Assembly (NCBI GenBank): GCA_022775005.1
Contig: JALFJR010000031.1
Span: 1 to 55,496 of the forward strand
DNA: 55,496 bases
Source: Parabacteroides sp.
GTDB lineage: Bacteria > Bacteroidota > Bacteroidia > Bacteroidales > Tannerellaceae
Direction of reading: 5' to 3'
The translations under genes and the position numbers were made by a program. Positions 36,193 to 48,480 of this stretch are shown here, piece after piece. The notes under the pieces were generated by a model that did no database searches, was not told where the DNA came from, and saw only the letters and a program-made list of their open reading frames with translations. Every line of letters begins with the position of its first letter. The first letter of the stretch is position 1.

Positions 36193-37221
36193 TTAGGGAA
36201 TCTGCAGGTTGAACTCGCCGTCAAACGAAGGATCGATCGAGACATCGCCCGACGAACGGGCGGTGAGGAACTTGCCACGCACGGTGGTGAGCAGCCCGCG
36301 ACGCAGGGGCACCTCGATGCCCGACACGCCTGCCACTAACTTCCCCTTATCGTCGTAGATAGAGAGGGAGACGTTGGCACCGCTCTCTTGCTGCCCGATG
36401 AACATATAATCGAAACCCAGATCGACCTCCTCCTCCGCGATCTTGCGCAGCACGATGCTGAAATTGACACCGGTGCGCACGTCGATCGGCTCGTCGGTGG
36501 CAAGGTTATAGACGGTGGGATAGAAACCGCTGTAGGCGATCACCACTTTATATGTGGAGAGGTCGATGGGCGGCGGCGTGCTGGTCAAATCGCCATCTTT
36601 CTGCGCCTCACGCAGGCGCAGCTCCTCAAACTCCTTCAGGTCGGTAGCCACGAAGCGGAACTTCGCCAAGGGGCGCTCCATCTGGATATTTAGCTCCTGC
36701 TCGGGCTTGACCTCGGCGGGGAATACCTCCGCATCGAGCGTACCTCGGAAGGCATCGCGGCAGTCGGTTCCTCCCACGTGCGGCTCACGCAGGGTGATGG
36801 CGTCGAAATCAGCGGTATCGTAGAAATAATCGGCCAAGCTGTCGGCAGGCACGAAATCGACCCAAGCTCGGAAGCGGTATTGCCCCGGTACGATCTCCAA
36901 GGGGAGGCGATAGTCGAGTGCCTGCAACTGCGAGTGGCTGAAGCTGTAGCTAAGGCAGCTGTCCATCAGGAAGCCCCCCTTGCCATTGGAGGGGTGTATG
37001 CGCAGCTGATAACGGGCCTCGAACGCGATGGAATCTTCCGCGGCTCGGGTTATCACATAAATAGTCTTGAAGTCTTCCATCTCACCCATTCCGAAGTTAA
37101 AGAGGAGTTTGAGGTTCAACGCCACGGGGGGCAGGGGCGGCTCGGAGAACTCATGCTCGTCGCACACCGGGAGGAGGAGGCTGAGCATCGCGTGGATGCA
37201 GGCAAAGAGGCTCTGTCTCAT
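36193..37221 (-). CDS. Fimbrillin-like lipoprotein (DUF6562/FimB-Mfa2-type)
   Basis: A 342-residue lipoprotein: short signal MRQSLFACIHAMLSLLLPVC with Cys20, then DEHEFSEPPLPP. Two beta-rich domains follow: residues ~35-150 (RFRAWVDFVPADS) and ~160-320 (QMERPLAKFRFVATDL, TYKVVIAYSGFYPTVYNL, VSLSIYDDKGKLVAGVSG). RPLAKFRF and the two-domain layout fit fimbrial anchor or subunit proteins of the FimB/Mfa2-DUF6562 group. It overlaps the DUF3575 pseudogene stop by four bases. This operon order (DUF3575 then fimbrial lipoprotein) is familiar from Bacteroidales fimbrial loci. Its frame is intact. Confidence 0.7.
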   Translation of the reverse strand: MRQSLFACIHAMLSLLLPVCDEHEFSEPPLPPVALNLKLLFNFGMGEMEDFKTIYVITRAAEDSIAFEARYQLRIHPSNGKGGFLMDSCLSYSFSHSQLQALDYRLPLEIVPGQYRFRAWVDFVPADSLADYFYDTADFDAITLREPHVGGTDCRDAFRGTLDAEVFPAEVKPEQELNIQMERPLAKFRFVATDLKEFEELRLREAQKDGDLTSTPPPIDLSTYKVVIAYSGFYPTVYNLATDEPIDVRTGVNFSIVLRKIAEEEVDLGFDYMFIGQQESGANVSLSIYDDKGKLVAGVSGIEVPLRRGLLTTVRGKFLTARSSGDVSIDPSFDGEFNLQIP

Positions 37222-37815
37222 TTCCGGCCTCCTTTCTTGCCAAAGGTATAGACGATGGAGAGGTTGGCCTGATCGCAGCCATAGAAGTTCTTGCGGCGTG
37301 TCTCGATCAGCTGCCCGTTAGGCTCGTTGAGGGACTTATCGTAGTAGAGGCGATAGACTCCACCACCCACGGATGCCTCGATGGCCCAATGGCGGTTGAA
37401 GCGCCAGCGATGGCCGACCGCCAAGCCGCCTCCGTAGGCGGGATGCTTGCCGTCGTGATCCTGGTAGCGATAGCTGTTGCTGTGCGCCTCGTTCCAGTAG
37501 GTGACTCCAGCATGTGCGCCAAAGAACCAGCCCTCGCCACGGCGCAGCTAGTAGCGGAACACGGGCTGTGCGCCGAGCATCCGGAATTTCTTATTCGTGT
37601 TGAAATAATCCCAGGCAGAATAATAGAAAGGAAGGTTAACGGAGCAGTGCTCGCCCCAGCCGATCTCAACGGCAGCGTTGGCTACGGCTAAGCCCAGGGC
37701 AACGGCATTGGTCTTAATATCTATAGCGCATTGTGAATGAGGTTGTTTGCCCCCTCCACGGCTTATGCAAACGCTTGACTGACTGTGGGAAGCGTCAGTG
37801 CGATGCACAATGGAA
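37218..37815 (-). pseudogene. DUF3575 protein, disrupted by TAG and a frameshift
   Basis: DUF3575 proteins are small outer-membrane-associated proteins found with Bacteroidales fimbriae. The main frame gives AIDIKTNAVALGLAVANAAV, FYYSAWDYFNTNKKFRMLG, QPVFRY, then TAG (37550-37548), then LRRGEGWFFGAHAGVTYW and on to NFYGCDQANLSIVYTFGKK. Members normally read RYW here, so TGG to TAG is the likely change. At the 5' end, a plausible signal peptide (KYIIPLCIALTLPTVSQAFA) lies in another frame, followed by TAA, with no clear ATG. At least two lesions make this a decayed gene, yet the frame after the TAG stays open to the normal end. Confidence 0.8.
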
Positions 37816-38143
37816 TGATGTATTTCGGCTGATTATGATGAACATGATACCCTTTTCTATCCTATAAACATTCTTGAAAATCCTATAAACCTGCAAGCCT
37901 AAGCCTTGAGGAACAGTGGCATTGCGACTGCAAAAGAAGCCATAATTTTATAGATATGCAACAATCGCCCGCAGATATTGTAAAAAAAGATGAAGGAGCA
38001 TACATAAAAAGCAGCTCCTTCAAATAAAGGTATATCAAAATGCGCACTGTGTCCTTGCGGGCTTGACCCGCACCCGCAATCCCATACTATTCAATGCTTT
38101 GACAGTATGAGGTGCCGGGTCAAGCCCGGCAGGACACGGGGAA
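37816..38143. repeat. Intergenic stretch with GGTCAAGCCCG-type repeats
   Basis: No gene is seen. The right half carries TGTCCTTGCGGGCTTGACCC and, ~50 bases on, GTGCCGGGTCAAGCCCGGCA, related palindromic words of opposite sense (38050-38135). They probably form the 3' structure after beta-galactosidase on the minus strand. The left half (37816-38030) shows nothing recognisable. Confidence 0.55.
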
Positions 38144-41500
<3,357 letters not shown>

Positions 41501-41603
41501 TTAGTTTTATGCTAAATTGTGCTACGAAGGTAATATTATTCCTCAAAGTTTCCTATTATGAAAAGGAATTACACCATTTTCTTAAATATTTCTTGCGATT
41601 TTG

Positions 41604-41633
41604 TTTGTTTTCTAAAAAATAGCTGTACCTTTG
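41604..41633 (+). promoter_or_regulatory. Promoter upstream of the ABC-F gene
   Basis: TTTG (41604-41607), an 18-base spacer and TACCTTTG (41626-41633). A second TACCTTTG lies at 41721-41728, much closer to the start, but lacks a clear -33. Confidence 0.6.
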
Positions 41634-41682
41634 TCGCACTACAAAAGGGGCAAGTTATTTTTAAATTGAGTTAGATTGTTGG

Positions 41683-41716
41683 AAAGGGAGAGGTCGAGAG
41701 GATTTCTCCTTTTTTT
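41683..41716 (+). terminator. Possible attenuator hairpin in the ABC-F leader
   Basis: AAAGGGAGA (41683-41691) can pair with TCTCCTTTT (41705-41713, one G-T pair), running into a T tract to 41716. It lies between the two promoters, ~40 bases before the start codon. The T tract is used partly by the stem, so the call is weak. Confidence 0.35.
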
Positions 41717-41755
41717 ATTGTACCTTTGCGTCCTGTTAAAAACAAAGAGTAGCGT

Positions 41756-43705
41756 ATGATTTCAGTAGAAGGATTGACTGTCGAGTTTGGAGGGTTTACC
41801 CTGTTTGATGATATTTCATTTGTAGTGAACAAGAAAGACCGCATCGCTTTGGTCGGCAAGAATGGTGCCGGCAAATCGACCATGTTGAAGATCTTCGCCG
41901 GACAGCAATCCCCCACAAGTGGTAGCATCAGCATCCCTAAAGAGGTAACCATCGGCTACTTGCCCCAGCAAATGCAACTTGTGGATCATCACACTGTACG
42001 GGAAGAGGCAGAGTTAGCCTTCGCCCATATCCACGAGATGACCGCCGAGATCGAACGGCTCAACAACCAATTGGCAGAACGCACCGACTATGAGTCAGAG
42101 AGCTATCAGAAGCTGATCGACCGCATGACCTACCTCACCGAGCATTTCCAGATGATGGGTGGCAACAACTACCAAGCCGAGTTGGAACGCACCTTGATCG
42201 GATTGGGCTTCCAACGTAGCGACTTCGATCGCCCCACGGCGGAGTTCAGTGGTGGTTGGCGTATGCGTATCGAGTTAGCGAAGTTATTGCTGCAACAACC
42301 CGACGTATTGCTGCTTGACGAGCCAACCAACCACCTCGACATCGAGTCTATCCAATGGTTGGAGAATTTCATCGCTACCCGTGCAAATGCGGTCATCCTC
42401 GTCTCGCACGACCGAGCTTTCATCAATAACACCACCTTCCGCACAATCGAGATCGAGTTAGGCAAGATCTACGACTATAAAGTCAAGTACAACGAGTACG
42501 TGCAGTTGCGCAAGGAGCGCCGTGAGCAACAGCTCCGTGCCTACGAGAACCAACAAAAGAAGTTGGCTGACACGGAGGCCTTCATCGAACGTTTCCGCTA
42601 CAAGGCAACTAAAGCCGTGCAGGTACAATCACGCATCAAACAGTTGGAGAAGGTGGAACGCATCGAGGTGGATGAAGTCGATACCGCCATGCTCAACTTG
42701 AAGTTCCCTCCCGCACCCCGTTCCGGCTCCTATCCTGTCATTTGCGAAGAGGTGGCCAAGCGTTATGGCGAGCATCTGATCTTCGACCACGTGACGTTTA
42801 CGATCCATCGGGGCGACAAAGTGGCTTTTGTCGGCAAGAACGGTGAAGGTAAATCTACCCTCGTGAAATGTATCATGGGCGAGATCAACGATTACACCGG
42901 CAAATTGCAATTGGGTCACAACGTCAAGATCGGTTACTTTGCCCAGAACCAGGCGCAACTGCTCAACGAGAATCTGACCGTATTCGAGACGATCGACTAT
43001 GTAGCCCAAGGTGATATGCGCTTGAAGATCCGGGATCTGCTCGGCGCTTTCATGTTTGGTGGCGAAGCCTCCGACAAGAAGGTGAAAGTGCTCTCTGGCG
43101 GTGAGCGTACCCGCTTGGCGATGATCCGCTTGCTGTTAGAGCCGGTCAACCTGCTGATCCTCGATGAGCCGACCAACCACCTCGATATGCGCTCAAAAGA
43201 TGTCTTGAAAGATGCGATCAAGGCCTTCGATGGCACCGTGATCCTCGTGTCGCACGACCGTGAGTTCCTGGATGGCTTAGTGGATAAGGTCTATGAGTTC
43301 GGCAATCAACGGGTCGTTGAGCATTTGGGCGGTATCTATGACTTTCTGGAGCGCAAAAAGATGGAGAGCTTAGCGGAGTTGGAACGTAGCACCAAACCAA
43401 CCTCCACTTCCCAAACGGCAGTTGAGGCACCGGTTTCACAGAACAAACTCTCCTATGAAGCACGCAAGGAGCAAAGCAAGGCGATCAAGAAAGCGGAAAA
43501 AGCCGTGAGCGATGCCGAAGCTCGCATCGCCGCTTTGGAAAAGGAGATCGCCGACATCGAGACCCGCTTAGCTACGCCGGAAGGTGCCGCCGACACCTCG
43601 CTCTATACCGACTATGCGGCCCGCAAGCAAGCCCTCTCCGATGCGATGGATGAGTGGACGGAGCGACAGATGGAATTAGAGGAATTGGTAGCAGCCCAAG
43701 GATAA
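41756..43705 (+). CDS. ABC-F family ATPase
   Basis: A 649-residue soluble protein with two ABC domains: Walker A GKNGAGKST and GKNGEGKST, signatures FSGGWRMRIELAK and LSGGERTRLAMIR, and Walker B LLLDEPTNHLD and LILDEPTNHLD. The linker and a C-terminal coiled coil (~575-649, KKAEKAVSDAEARIAALE) fit ABC-F proteins such as Uup, which act on ribosomes in translation or antibiotic protection. There are no TM segments. Whether this one gives drug resistance cannot be told from sequence. The attenuator-like leader would suit ribosome-sensing control. Confidence 0.92.
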   Translation: MISVEGLTVEFGGFTLFDDISFVVNKKDRIALVGKNGAGKSTMLKIFAGQQSPTSGSISIPKEVTIGYLPQQMQLVDHHTVREEAELAFAHIHEMTAEIERLNNQLAERTDYESESYQKLIDRMTYLTEHFQMMGGNNYQAELERTLIGLGFQRSDFDRPTAEFSGGWRMRIELAKLLLQQPDVLLLDEPTNHLDIESIQWLENFIATRANAVILVSHDRAFINNTTFRTIEIELGKIYDYKVKYNEYVQLRKERREQQLRAYENQQKKLADTEAFIERFRYKATKAVQVQSRIKQLEKVERIEVDEVDTAMLNLKFPPAPRSGSYPVICEEVAKRYGEHLIFDHVTFTIHRGDKVAFVGKNGEGKSTLVKCIMGEINDYTGKLQLGHNVKIGYFAQNQAQLLNENLTVFETIDYVAQGDMRLKIRDLLGAFMFGGEASDKKVKVLSGGERTRLAMIRLLLEPVNLLILDEPTNHLDMRSKDVLKDAIKAFDGTVILVSHDREFLDGLVDKVYEFGNQRVVEHLGGIYDFLERKKMESLAELERSTKPTSTSQTAVEAPVSQNKLSYEARKEQSKAIKKAEKAVSDAEARIAALEKEIADIETRLATPEGAADTSLYTDYAARKQALSDAMDEWTERQMELEELVAAQG

Positions 43706-43735
43706 TCCTGGGCTTATGCCTCCCCTACTCTGGAC

Positions 43736-45244
43736 TTAGAAACCATACTTAAAGTCCATCTCTTGTTCCAAGGAGATACCCGTGCTGAAGTCGTGCAGCG
43801 TCAGTTTACGGATCTTGTAGTAACTCAGCCAATAGTTCTGCAACGCCCGGATGTAATTGCGGCGTGCCTCCTGCTGGCGGTTCAGTGAGAGTGTCAAGCT
43901 GTTGATGTCCGCCTTGCCAATCATGAAGCGTTGCTTGGTCTCCTCATAGGCCATCAGCGCGATGTCGAGCGCCTCCTCCGCACTGGTGATCAACCGTTGC
44001 TGCACGTTGAAATCGCTAATCGTCATGGTCACATCCTCTTCTAAGGTCAGGGCCTGTTGCTGGGCACTGGTCTCCGCCACCTTCAAGTTACTCTTGGCAA
44101 TGTTATACTTACCCTTCCGTACCCCCCAATCTACCAACGGGATCGAGACCGAGATTGAAACCAAATCTTGCTGTAACGGATGCCTATATACATCCTTGAA
44201 CTTGGAAGCAACCTGGTTAAAACCTACACTGGCATTTAACGACGCATTGAACAGCGTCTCCTTATGCGCCTTATCCACCGACTGCTCAGCCTCTAACACC
44301 GACTGCTTCATGCTCAGGAACTCCGGGTTGTTGTCCCTTGCCAAAGCCAACGCCTCATCCACCTGCACATCCAACTTAGAGGGATGAGAGGGCAGACGAA
44401 GTGAAATCTTCACATCTTTATCCAAGTTCAAATAGGAGGCCAAGCTGAACATCGCCCGTTTCAGGTCAATCTCCGCATTCTCTAATGTATTACGGGCATT
44501 CACTGCATCCAGACGCAACGTCAGCAGATCGGCCTTGCTGATCGAGGCGATCTTCAAGCGCTCCTCCCCCGTACGATAGAGGGTGTCGGCCGTCGCTAAT
44601 TGCTCCTTGGCCATGTCATACTCCATCTGTGCCATCGCCAAAGAGAAGAAATAGGTGGTCGCCTGCTCGCTAATCTCCTCCAAGTTATACAGCAGCTCCT
44701 TCTTGACCTTCTCATATTTCAGTGGCTCGATCTTCTTTGCCCAACGAAAAGGATTATAGCCAACCAGCTCCTGCGTATAGCCCACCCGTACCGGCACGGA
44801 GGTAAACTGGTTGTAGGTGCTTGCCCCGAAATAGCGCATATACTCCAAGTCGGTATCCAAATAGAAGCTACCACCTAACGGATCGAAATTCTGTTTCATT
44901 TGTAGTTTACCTCCGGCATAGAATGACTGCTGCTTGCGATACTCGTCAATATCCAACGCTGAGTTGTAACGCTTCGTGATGTCGCGATAATACTGCGCAG
45001 GCGTCAGATTCAAGGTCAAGCTGGGCAATCGCTCCGCTTGGTAGTTGCGAAACTCCCAATAACCCGACAAATAGACATTTCTGGCCCGGAAAGCCGCCAA
45101 AGAACTGTCTGATGCCAATAAGATGGTCCTGTCCAACGAAAGCACGATCGCATTTTGTGCCACAGCGATGTGCATCACCAAGCATCCCAACAAGATGCCA
45201 ATGAGCTTACCTAACTGATTTCTTACATGATTATCATTCTGCAT
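43736..45244 (-). CDS. TolC-family outer-membrane efflux protein
   Basis: About 502 residues from the chosen start MQNDNHVRNQLG (45244). An upstream Met at 45262 is possible. A signal peptide (LIGILLGCLVMHIAVAQ) precedes helical repeats typical of TolC (QATTYFFSLAMAQMEYDMAKEQLATADTLYRTGEERLKIA, shown in part; second repeat SMKQSVLEAEQSVDKAHKE). It forms the outer-membrane duct of a tripartite pump with the adaptor gene 30 bases upstream and the RND permeases beyond. It is the last gene on the minus strand here. Confidence 0.9.
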   Translation of the reverse strand: MQNDNHVRNQLGKLIGILLGCLVMHIAVAQNAIVLSLDRTILLASDSSLAAFRARNVYLSGYWEFRNYQAERLPSLTLNLTPAQYYRDITKRYNSALDIDEYRKQQSFYAGGKLQMKQNFDPLGGSFYLDTDLEYMRYFGASTYNQFTSVPVRVGYTQELVGYNPFRWAKKIEPLKYEKVKKELLYNLEEISEQATTYFFSLAMAQMEYDMAKEQLATADTLYRTGEERLKIASISKADLLTLRLDAVNARNTLENAEIDLKRAMFSLASYLNLDKDVKISLRLPSHPSKLDVQVDEALALARDNNPEFLSMKQSVLEAEQSVDKAHKETLFNASLNASVGFNQVASKFKDVYRHPLQQDLVSISVSIPLVDWGVRKGKYNIAKSNLKVAETSAQQQALTLEEDVTMTISDFNVQQRLITSAEEALDIALMAYEETKQRFMIGKADINSLTLSLNRQQEARRNYIRALQNYWLSYYKIRKLTLHDFSTGISLEQEMDFKYGF

Positions 45245-45274
45245 ACCGTATTCCTCCCACATACACGCCAGGCA

Positions 45275-46336
45275 CTAATCAACTACTGTCACCGGAGCCT
45301 CATGCGCCAAGTTGATGTTGCCTGTCGTAATGACCTGATCGCCGGCCTTCAAACCCTCCACAATCGTATAGCTATCCGCATTCTCCAAACCTGTGCGCAC
45401 GTAGTTCCAATAGGCTTTGCCATTCACCAACGTAAAAACCACCTGCTTGCCTGAACGCAGCACCACGGCCGACTTCGGCACCACTAACTGTTTGCCTAAC
45501 GACCGCTGTACACTGACCCGCACGTTCATGCCCTCAAAGAGCCGCTTATCCGCGGTGACCGATGCCTTTACACGCACCATGCCCGATTCATCCACCAGCG
45601 GATTGATCTCGGCGATACGTCCCTGCGTCACCAAATCAGGAGTCGCAAAAGGGCTCACCTCGACCTGATCCCCCACATGAATCAGAGGTAACTCATTCTC
45701 TAACACCGTGAAATCAGCCTCCAAACTCTGCGGGTCGATCACCGTACAAAAAGCCTCTGTCGCCGAGGCCGGATTGCCTTGATGGGTGAACAAATTAGCA
45801 ATCACTCCGTCGAACGGAGCCACCAACATACTCATTTCCAACGAGCGTACAGCCAGCTCATAGGCAGCCAACGCCTGGTCATAGCCACTCTTCAACCGAG
45901 CCAACTTCCGGGTAGCCGCCGGCACCTTGGCCGAATCCGCCAACATATAGCCCTGACCGATCAGTACATCCTGCATCTCTAACTTCGCCTTCTCCAGAGC
46001 ATCCAACGCCTGATCTACCTGATTCTTCAACTTAAAAGCATCTTGTTCGGCTAATTTCATTCCCTTCCGTACCCGGTCGCCATTCTTCACATAGATATGC
46101 GCAATCAATTCTGACGACTCAAAGCGCAAGTCCACCCTACGCTTTGCCGCCAACTTTCCATTACTTATCAATTCATGCTGAAAATCCACTTCCGCCAAAG
46201 GGATGACCGTCACTGCGACCTCCTCGTCCGAAAGGACGGTCTCCACGGTTTCTTGACGATCTTCGCTCGCTCCCCCGCAAGCCATCAAGCCGCTTAGCAG
46301 CGACCCGAAAAGGAATGTATAGAAAAATACTCTCAT
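45275..46336 (-). CDS. RND efflux periplasmic adaptor (MFP) lipoprotein
   Basis: A 353-residue lipoprotein (LLSGLMACGGASED, Cys 20) with the adaptor layout: biotinyl-lipoyl halves (GKLAAKRRVDLRFESSELIAHIYVKNGDRV and APFDGVIANLFTHQGN, shown in part), a helical hairpin (~100-170), beta-barrel (VEVSPFATPDLVTQGRIAEINP) and membrane-proximal region with LVVPKSAVVLR and YTIVEGLKAGDQVITTGNI. It has its own promoter at 46367-46360, needed because an opposite-strand gene now separates it from the permeases. Confidence 0.92.
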   Translation of the reverse strand: MRVFFYTFLFGSLLSGLMACGGASEDRQETVETVLSDEEVAVTVIPLAEVDFQHELISNGKLAAKRRVDLRFESSELIAHIYVKNGDRVRKGMKLAEQDAFKLKNQVDQALDALEKAKLEMQDVLIGQGYMLADSAKVPAATRKLARLKSGYDQALAAYELAVRSLEMSMLVAPFDGVIANLFTHQGNPASATEAFCTVIDPQSLEADFTVLENELPLIHVGDQVEVSPFATPDLVTQGRIAEINPLVDESGMVRVKASVTADKRLFEGMNVRVSVQRSLGKQLVVPKSAVVLRSGKQVVFTLVNGKAYWNYVRTGLENADSYTIVEGLKAGDQVITTGNINLAHEAPVTVVD

Positions 46337-46359
46337 GGCATACCATTTTTAGATGGGCA

Positions 46360-46367
46360 CAAAGATA
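46360..46367 (-). promoter_or_regulatory. -7 element of adaptor-TolC unit
   Basis: On the minus strand TATCTTTG fits TAnnTTTG, 24 bases before the adaptor ATG. No clear -33. The 31 bases between it and the repeat at 46399 align with the equivalent stretch at 54782-54812, sharing a TCGAATC word. Confidence 0.65.
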
Positions 46368-46398
46368 TAAGAGATATTCGAATCCTACACCTCTGCAA

Positions 46399-46497
46399 GG
46401 TGGACAAATGCGCCGAAGAGAATGCCATATCTCCTTTTTCATTTCCCTGCTTTTCAATGAAATGCCAGGGATTCCCTCAAAAAACAACTGGACAAAT
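46399..46497. repeat. 99-base repeat, copy A (shared promoter-upstream module)
   Basis: Begins GGTGGACAAATGCGC and ends TGGACAAAT. Copy B at 54813-54911 is the same length, orientation and end sequence. The middle differs (CGAAGAGAATGCC... here against a 10-bp GCAGGAGGAA hairpin in copy B). Both lie exactly 31 bases upstream of a minus-strand -7 box. Confidence 0.8.
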
Positions 46498-46559
46498 CGG
46501 TTTTCACCTCAGTGAAGTCGCCAACGTATCGGCAGATTCCAACCAGAAGATGGGCAATA

Positions 46560-46800
46560 AAACTTCATAAAGTAGGCACAGAAACTTTCTGATACACGGA
46601 CAGAAACAATGAGAACTGTCCATCTAAACTTCAATTCATGGTTTGGATTTTGTAATCCAAAGCTTGGATTATACAAACTAAAGCTTGAACTGTACAATCC
46701 AAGCCTTGGATTTGAGTTTTCCTCGGCAATTCGACAAGTTTATGTCGGGGATCTACTAAGTTTTGGTGCCGACATCGCCAAGTTTTACTGGGCAATCTTT
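46560..46800. repeat. Intergenic word array upstream of the AAA-ATPase gene
   Basis: TTGGATTTTGTAATCCAA, AGCTTGGATTATACAA, AAGCTTGAACTGTACAATCC and CCTTGGATTTGAG follow in series at 46633-46720, with related AAGTTTn words on both sides. The words TTGGATT, AATCCAA and AAGCTT are reused in different orders. The rest of the 46337-46884 gap holds the promoter and copy A repeat listed above. Confidence 0.65.
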
Positions 46801-46884
46801 GGGAGAAATATGAGGGAAAAGCGGTAGATACCTCCGAAATAGTTCGTATCTTCGCCGTTGGAAATTCCTAAACAGGTGAGCGAT

Positions 46885-48480
46885 ATGAAATACCCCATTG
46901 GCATGCAGAGTTTCGACCGAATCCGGGAAGAAGGATTTGTCTATGTGGATAAGACCGACTTGGTCTATCGGTTGGCAACTGAGGGACAAGTCTATTTCCT
47001 CAGCCGCCCCCGGCGGTTTGGCAAGAGCCTCTTGGTATCCACCTTGAAGCACTATTTCTTAGGTCATAAGGAGCTGTTTAAAGGCTTGGCCATCGAGCGG
47101 TTGGAGCAGGATTGGTTGGAATATCCCGTGTTCCATATTGATTTTAATGGAGCAAACTTCTTGGAGACGGGTGCATTGAAATCCAAAATCGAAGGGTATA
47201 TCTTCGACTGGGAAAGGCAATATGGCATAGAGCCGCAAAGCTCCTTCTTAGGAGAACGCTTCGCTGCCGTTTTAGCTGCCGCACATCGAAAGACCGGCCG
47301 GCGAGCTGTTGTGCTGATCGACGAGTATGACAAACCTATCCTCGACGTGTTAGACAGTGAGTTTTACGCCACCGTAGATGGGAATCGAATCCGTTTTGAG
47401 GATATGCACCGTGAAATCCTGAAGGGTTTCTATTCCGTTTTCAAAGGAGCGGACGAACACCTGCGCTTTGTGCTCCTGACGGGTGTTACCAAGTTCTCGC
47501 AGATCAGTGTCTTCAGCGGGTTCAACCAGCCCAAGGACATTAGTATGGATAAGCGCTACGAGGCGCTTTGCGGCATCACAGAGGAGGAGCTATACACTGT
47601 TTTCGCCGAGCCAATCAAGGAATTGGCCGAAAGCCAGAATCTGGATGAGGGGGGAATGAAGCAACTGTTGAAACGACAATACGATGGCTATCATTTCAGT
47701 ACGAGATTGACCGACATCTACAATCCCTTCAGCCTCTTGAATTGCTTCGATAGTATGGCCATCCAAGACTATTGGTTCGCCTCCGGCACACCCACCTACT
47801 TGGTGCGCCTGCTAAATCATTTCAAGCAGAACATCAATGAGCTGATCCAAGACTACCATTTCCCCGAGGAGTTCATTGACTACAAAGCAGACGTGGAGCA
47901 ACCCCTGCCGATGATCTTCCAAAGCGGCTATTTGACCATCAAGGAGTATGACCCGGACATGCGAAGCTACCTGCTGGATTTCCCCAACAAGGAGGTGCAG
48001 CGGGGATTCGTCACCCTGATCGCTTCCAGTTATCTCGATACTCGCACGCATAGCCTCTCCAACTGGATGCTCCGGTCGATCCGTCAGCTGCAACAGGGCA
48101 AGATTCAGGAGTTCGGCGAGGCCTTGACCGCTTTCTTGGCCGAAATCCCCTACTCCATGCGCCGCAAGGATTCCGAGCGGGAGCGGGAACGTTATTTCCA
48201 ATATACCTTCTTCCTATTGCTTCGGATGCTCAGTTGTTTCACTGTCTATATCGAGAAGGAACAGAGCCAAGGTCGTGTGGATTGCATCGTCGAGGTGCCC
48301 AACTACGTCTATATCTTCGAGTTCAAGCTGGACGGCTCCGCTCAGGAGGCCTTGCGACAGATCGAAGAGAAGGGCTATGCCCGCCCCTATGCCACAGATC
48401 CCCGCAAGCTCTTCCGCATCGGCGTGAACTTCTCCTCCGAGACAGGCACGATCAGTGAGTTTGAAGTGAGCGAGGGATAA
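46885..48480 (+). CDS. AAA-ATPase-like and PD-(D/E)XK protein (DUF1703 type)
   Basis: About 531 residues from the chosen ATG at 46885 (MKYPIGMQSFD). A TTG start at 46858 is possible. The N-terminus has FVYVDKTDLVYRLATEG and Walker A PRRFGKSLLVSTLKHYF, then VVLIDEYDKPILD as Walker B. The C-terminal ~90 residues carry the PD-(D/E)XK-like core GRVDCIVEVPNYVYIFEFKLDG with the expected D...EFK. This is the widespread AAA-ATPase_like/PDDEXK_9 pair, often patchy and of unknown use, perhaps mobile or defence-linked. It sits opposite and inside an RND operon, and its 3' end overlaps the permease 3' end by 29 bases. A TATCTTCG near 46847 may be its -7 box. Confidence 0.82.
   Translation: MKYPIGMQSFDRIREEGFVYVDKTDLVYRLATEGQVYFLSRPRRFGKSLLVSTLKHYFLGHKELFKGLAIERLEQDWLEYPVFHIDFNGANFLETGALKSKIEGYIFDWERQYGIEPQSSFLGERFAAVLAAAHRKTGRRAVVLIDEYDKPILDVLDSEFYATVDGNRIRFEDMHREILKGFYSVFKGADEHLRFVLLTGVTKFSQISVFSGFNQPKDISMDKRYEALCGITEEELYTVFAEPIKELAESQNLDEGGMKQLLKRQYDGYHFSTRLTDIYNPFSLLNCFDSMAIQDYWFASGTPTYLVRLLNHFKQNINELIQDYHFPEEFIDYKADVEQPLPMIFQSGYLTIKEYDPDMRSYLLDFPNKEVQRGFVTLIASSYLDTRTHSLSNWMLRSIRQLQQGKIQEFGEALTAFLAEIPYSMRRKDSERERERYFQYTFFLLLRMLSCFTVYIEKEQSQGRVDCIVEVPNYVYIFEFKLDGSAQEALRQIEEKGYARPYATDPRKLFRIGVNFSSETGTISEFEVSEG

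Noticed and set aside
30845-37550. Stop-codon recoding (TAG read as an amino acid)
   Set aside because: TAG is the natural stop of other intact genes here (for example truB at 22491-22493 and the 24064 gene), and two TAGs in an accessory block fit mutation better.
46173-46487. Minus-strand 104-codon frame resembling part of the 54797-55087 frame
   Set aside because: The likeness comes from the shared 99-base DNA repeat; the rest is antisense or out of frame of the adaptor gene.
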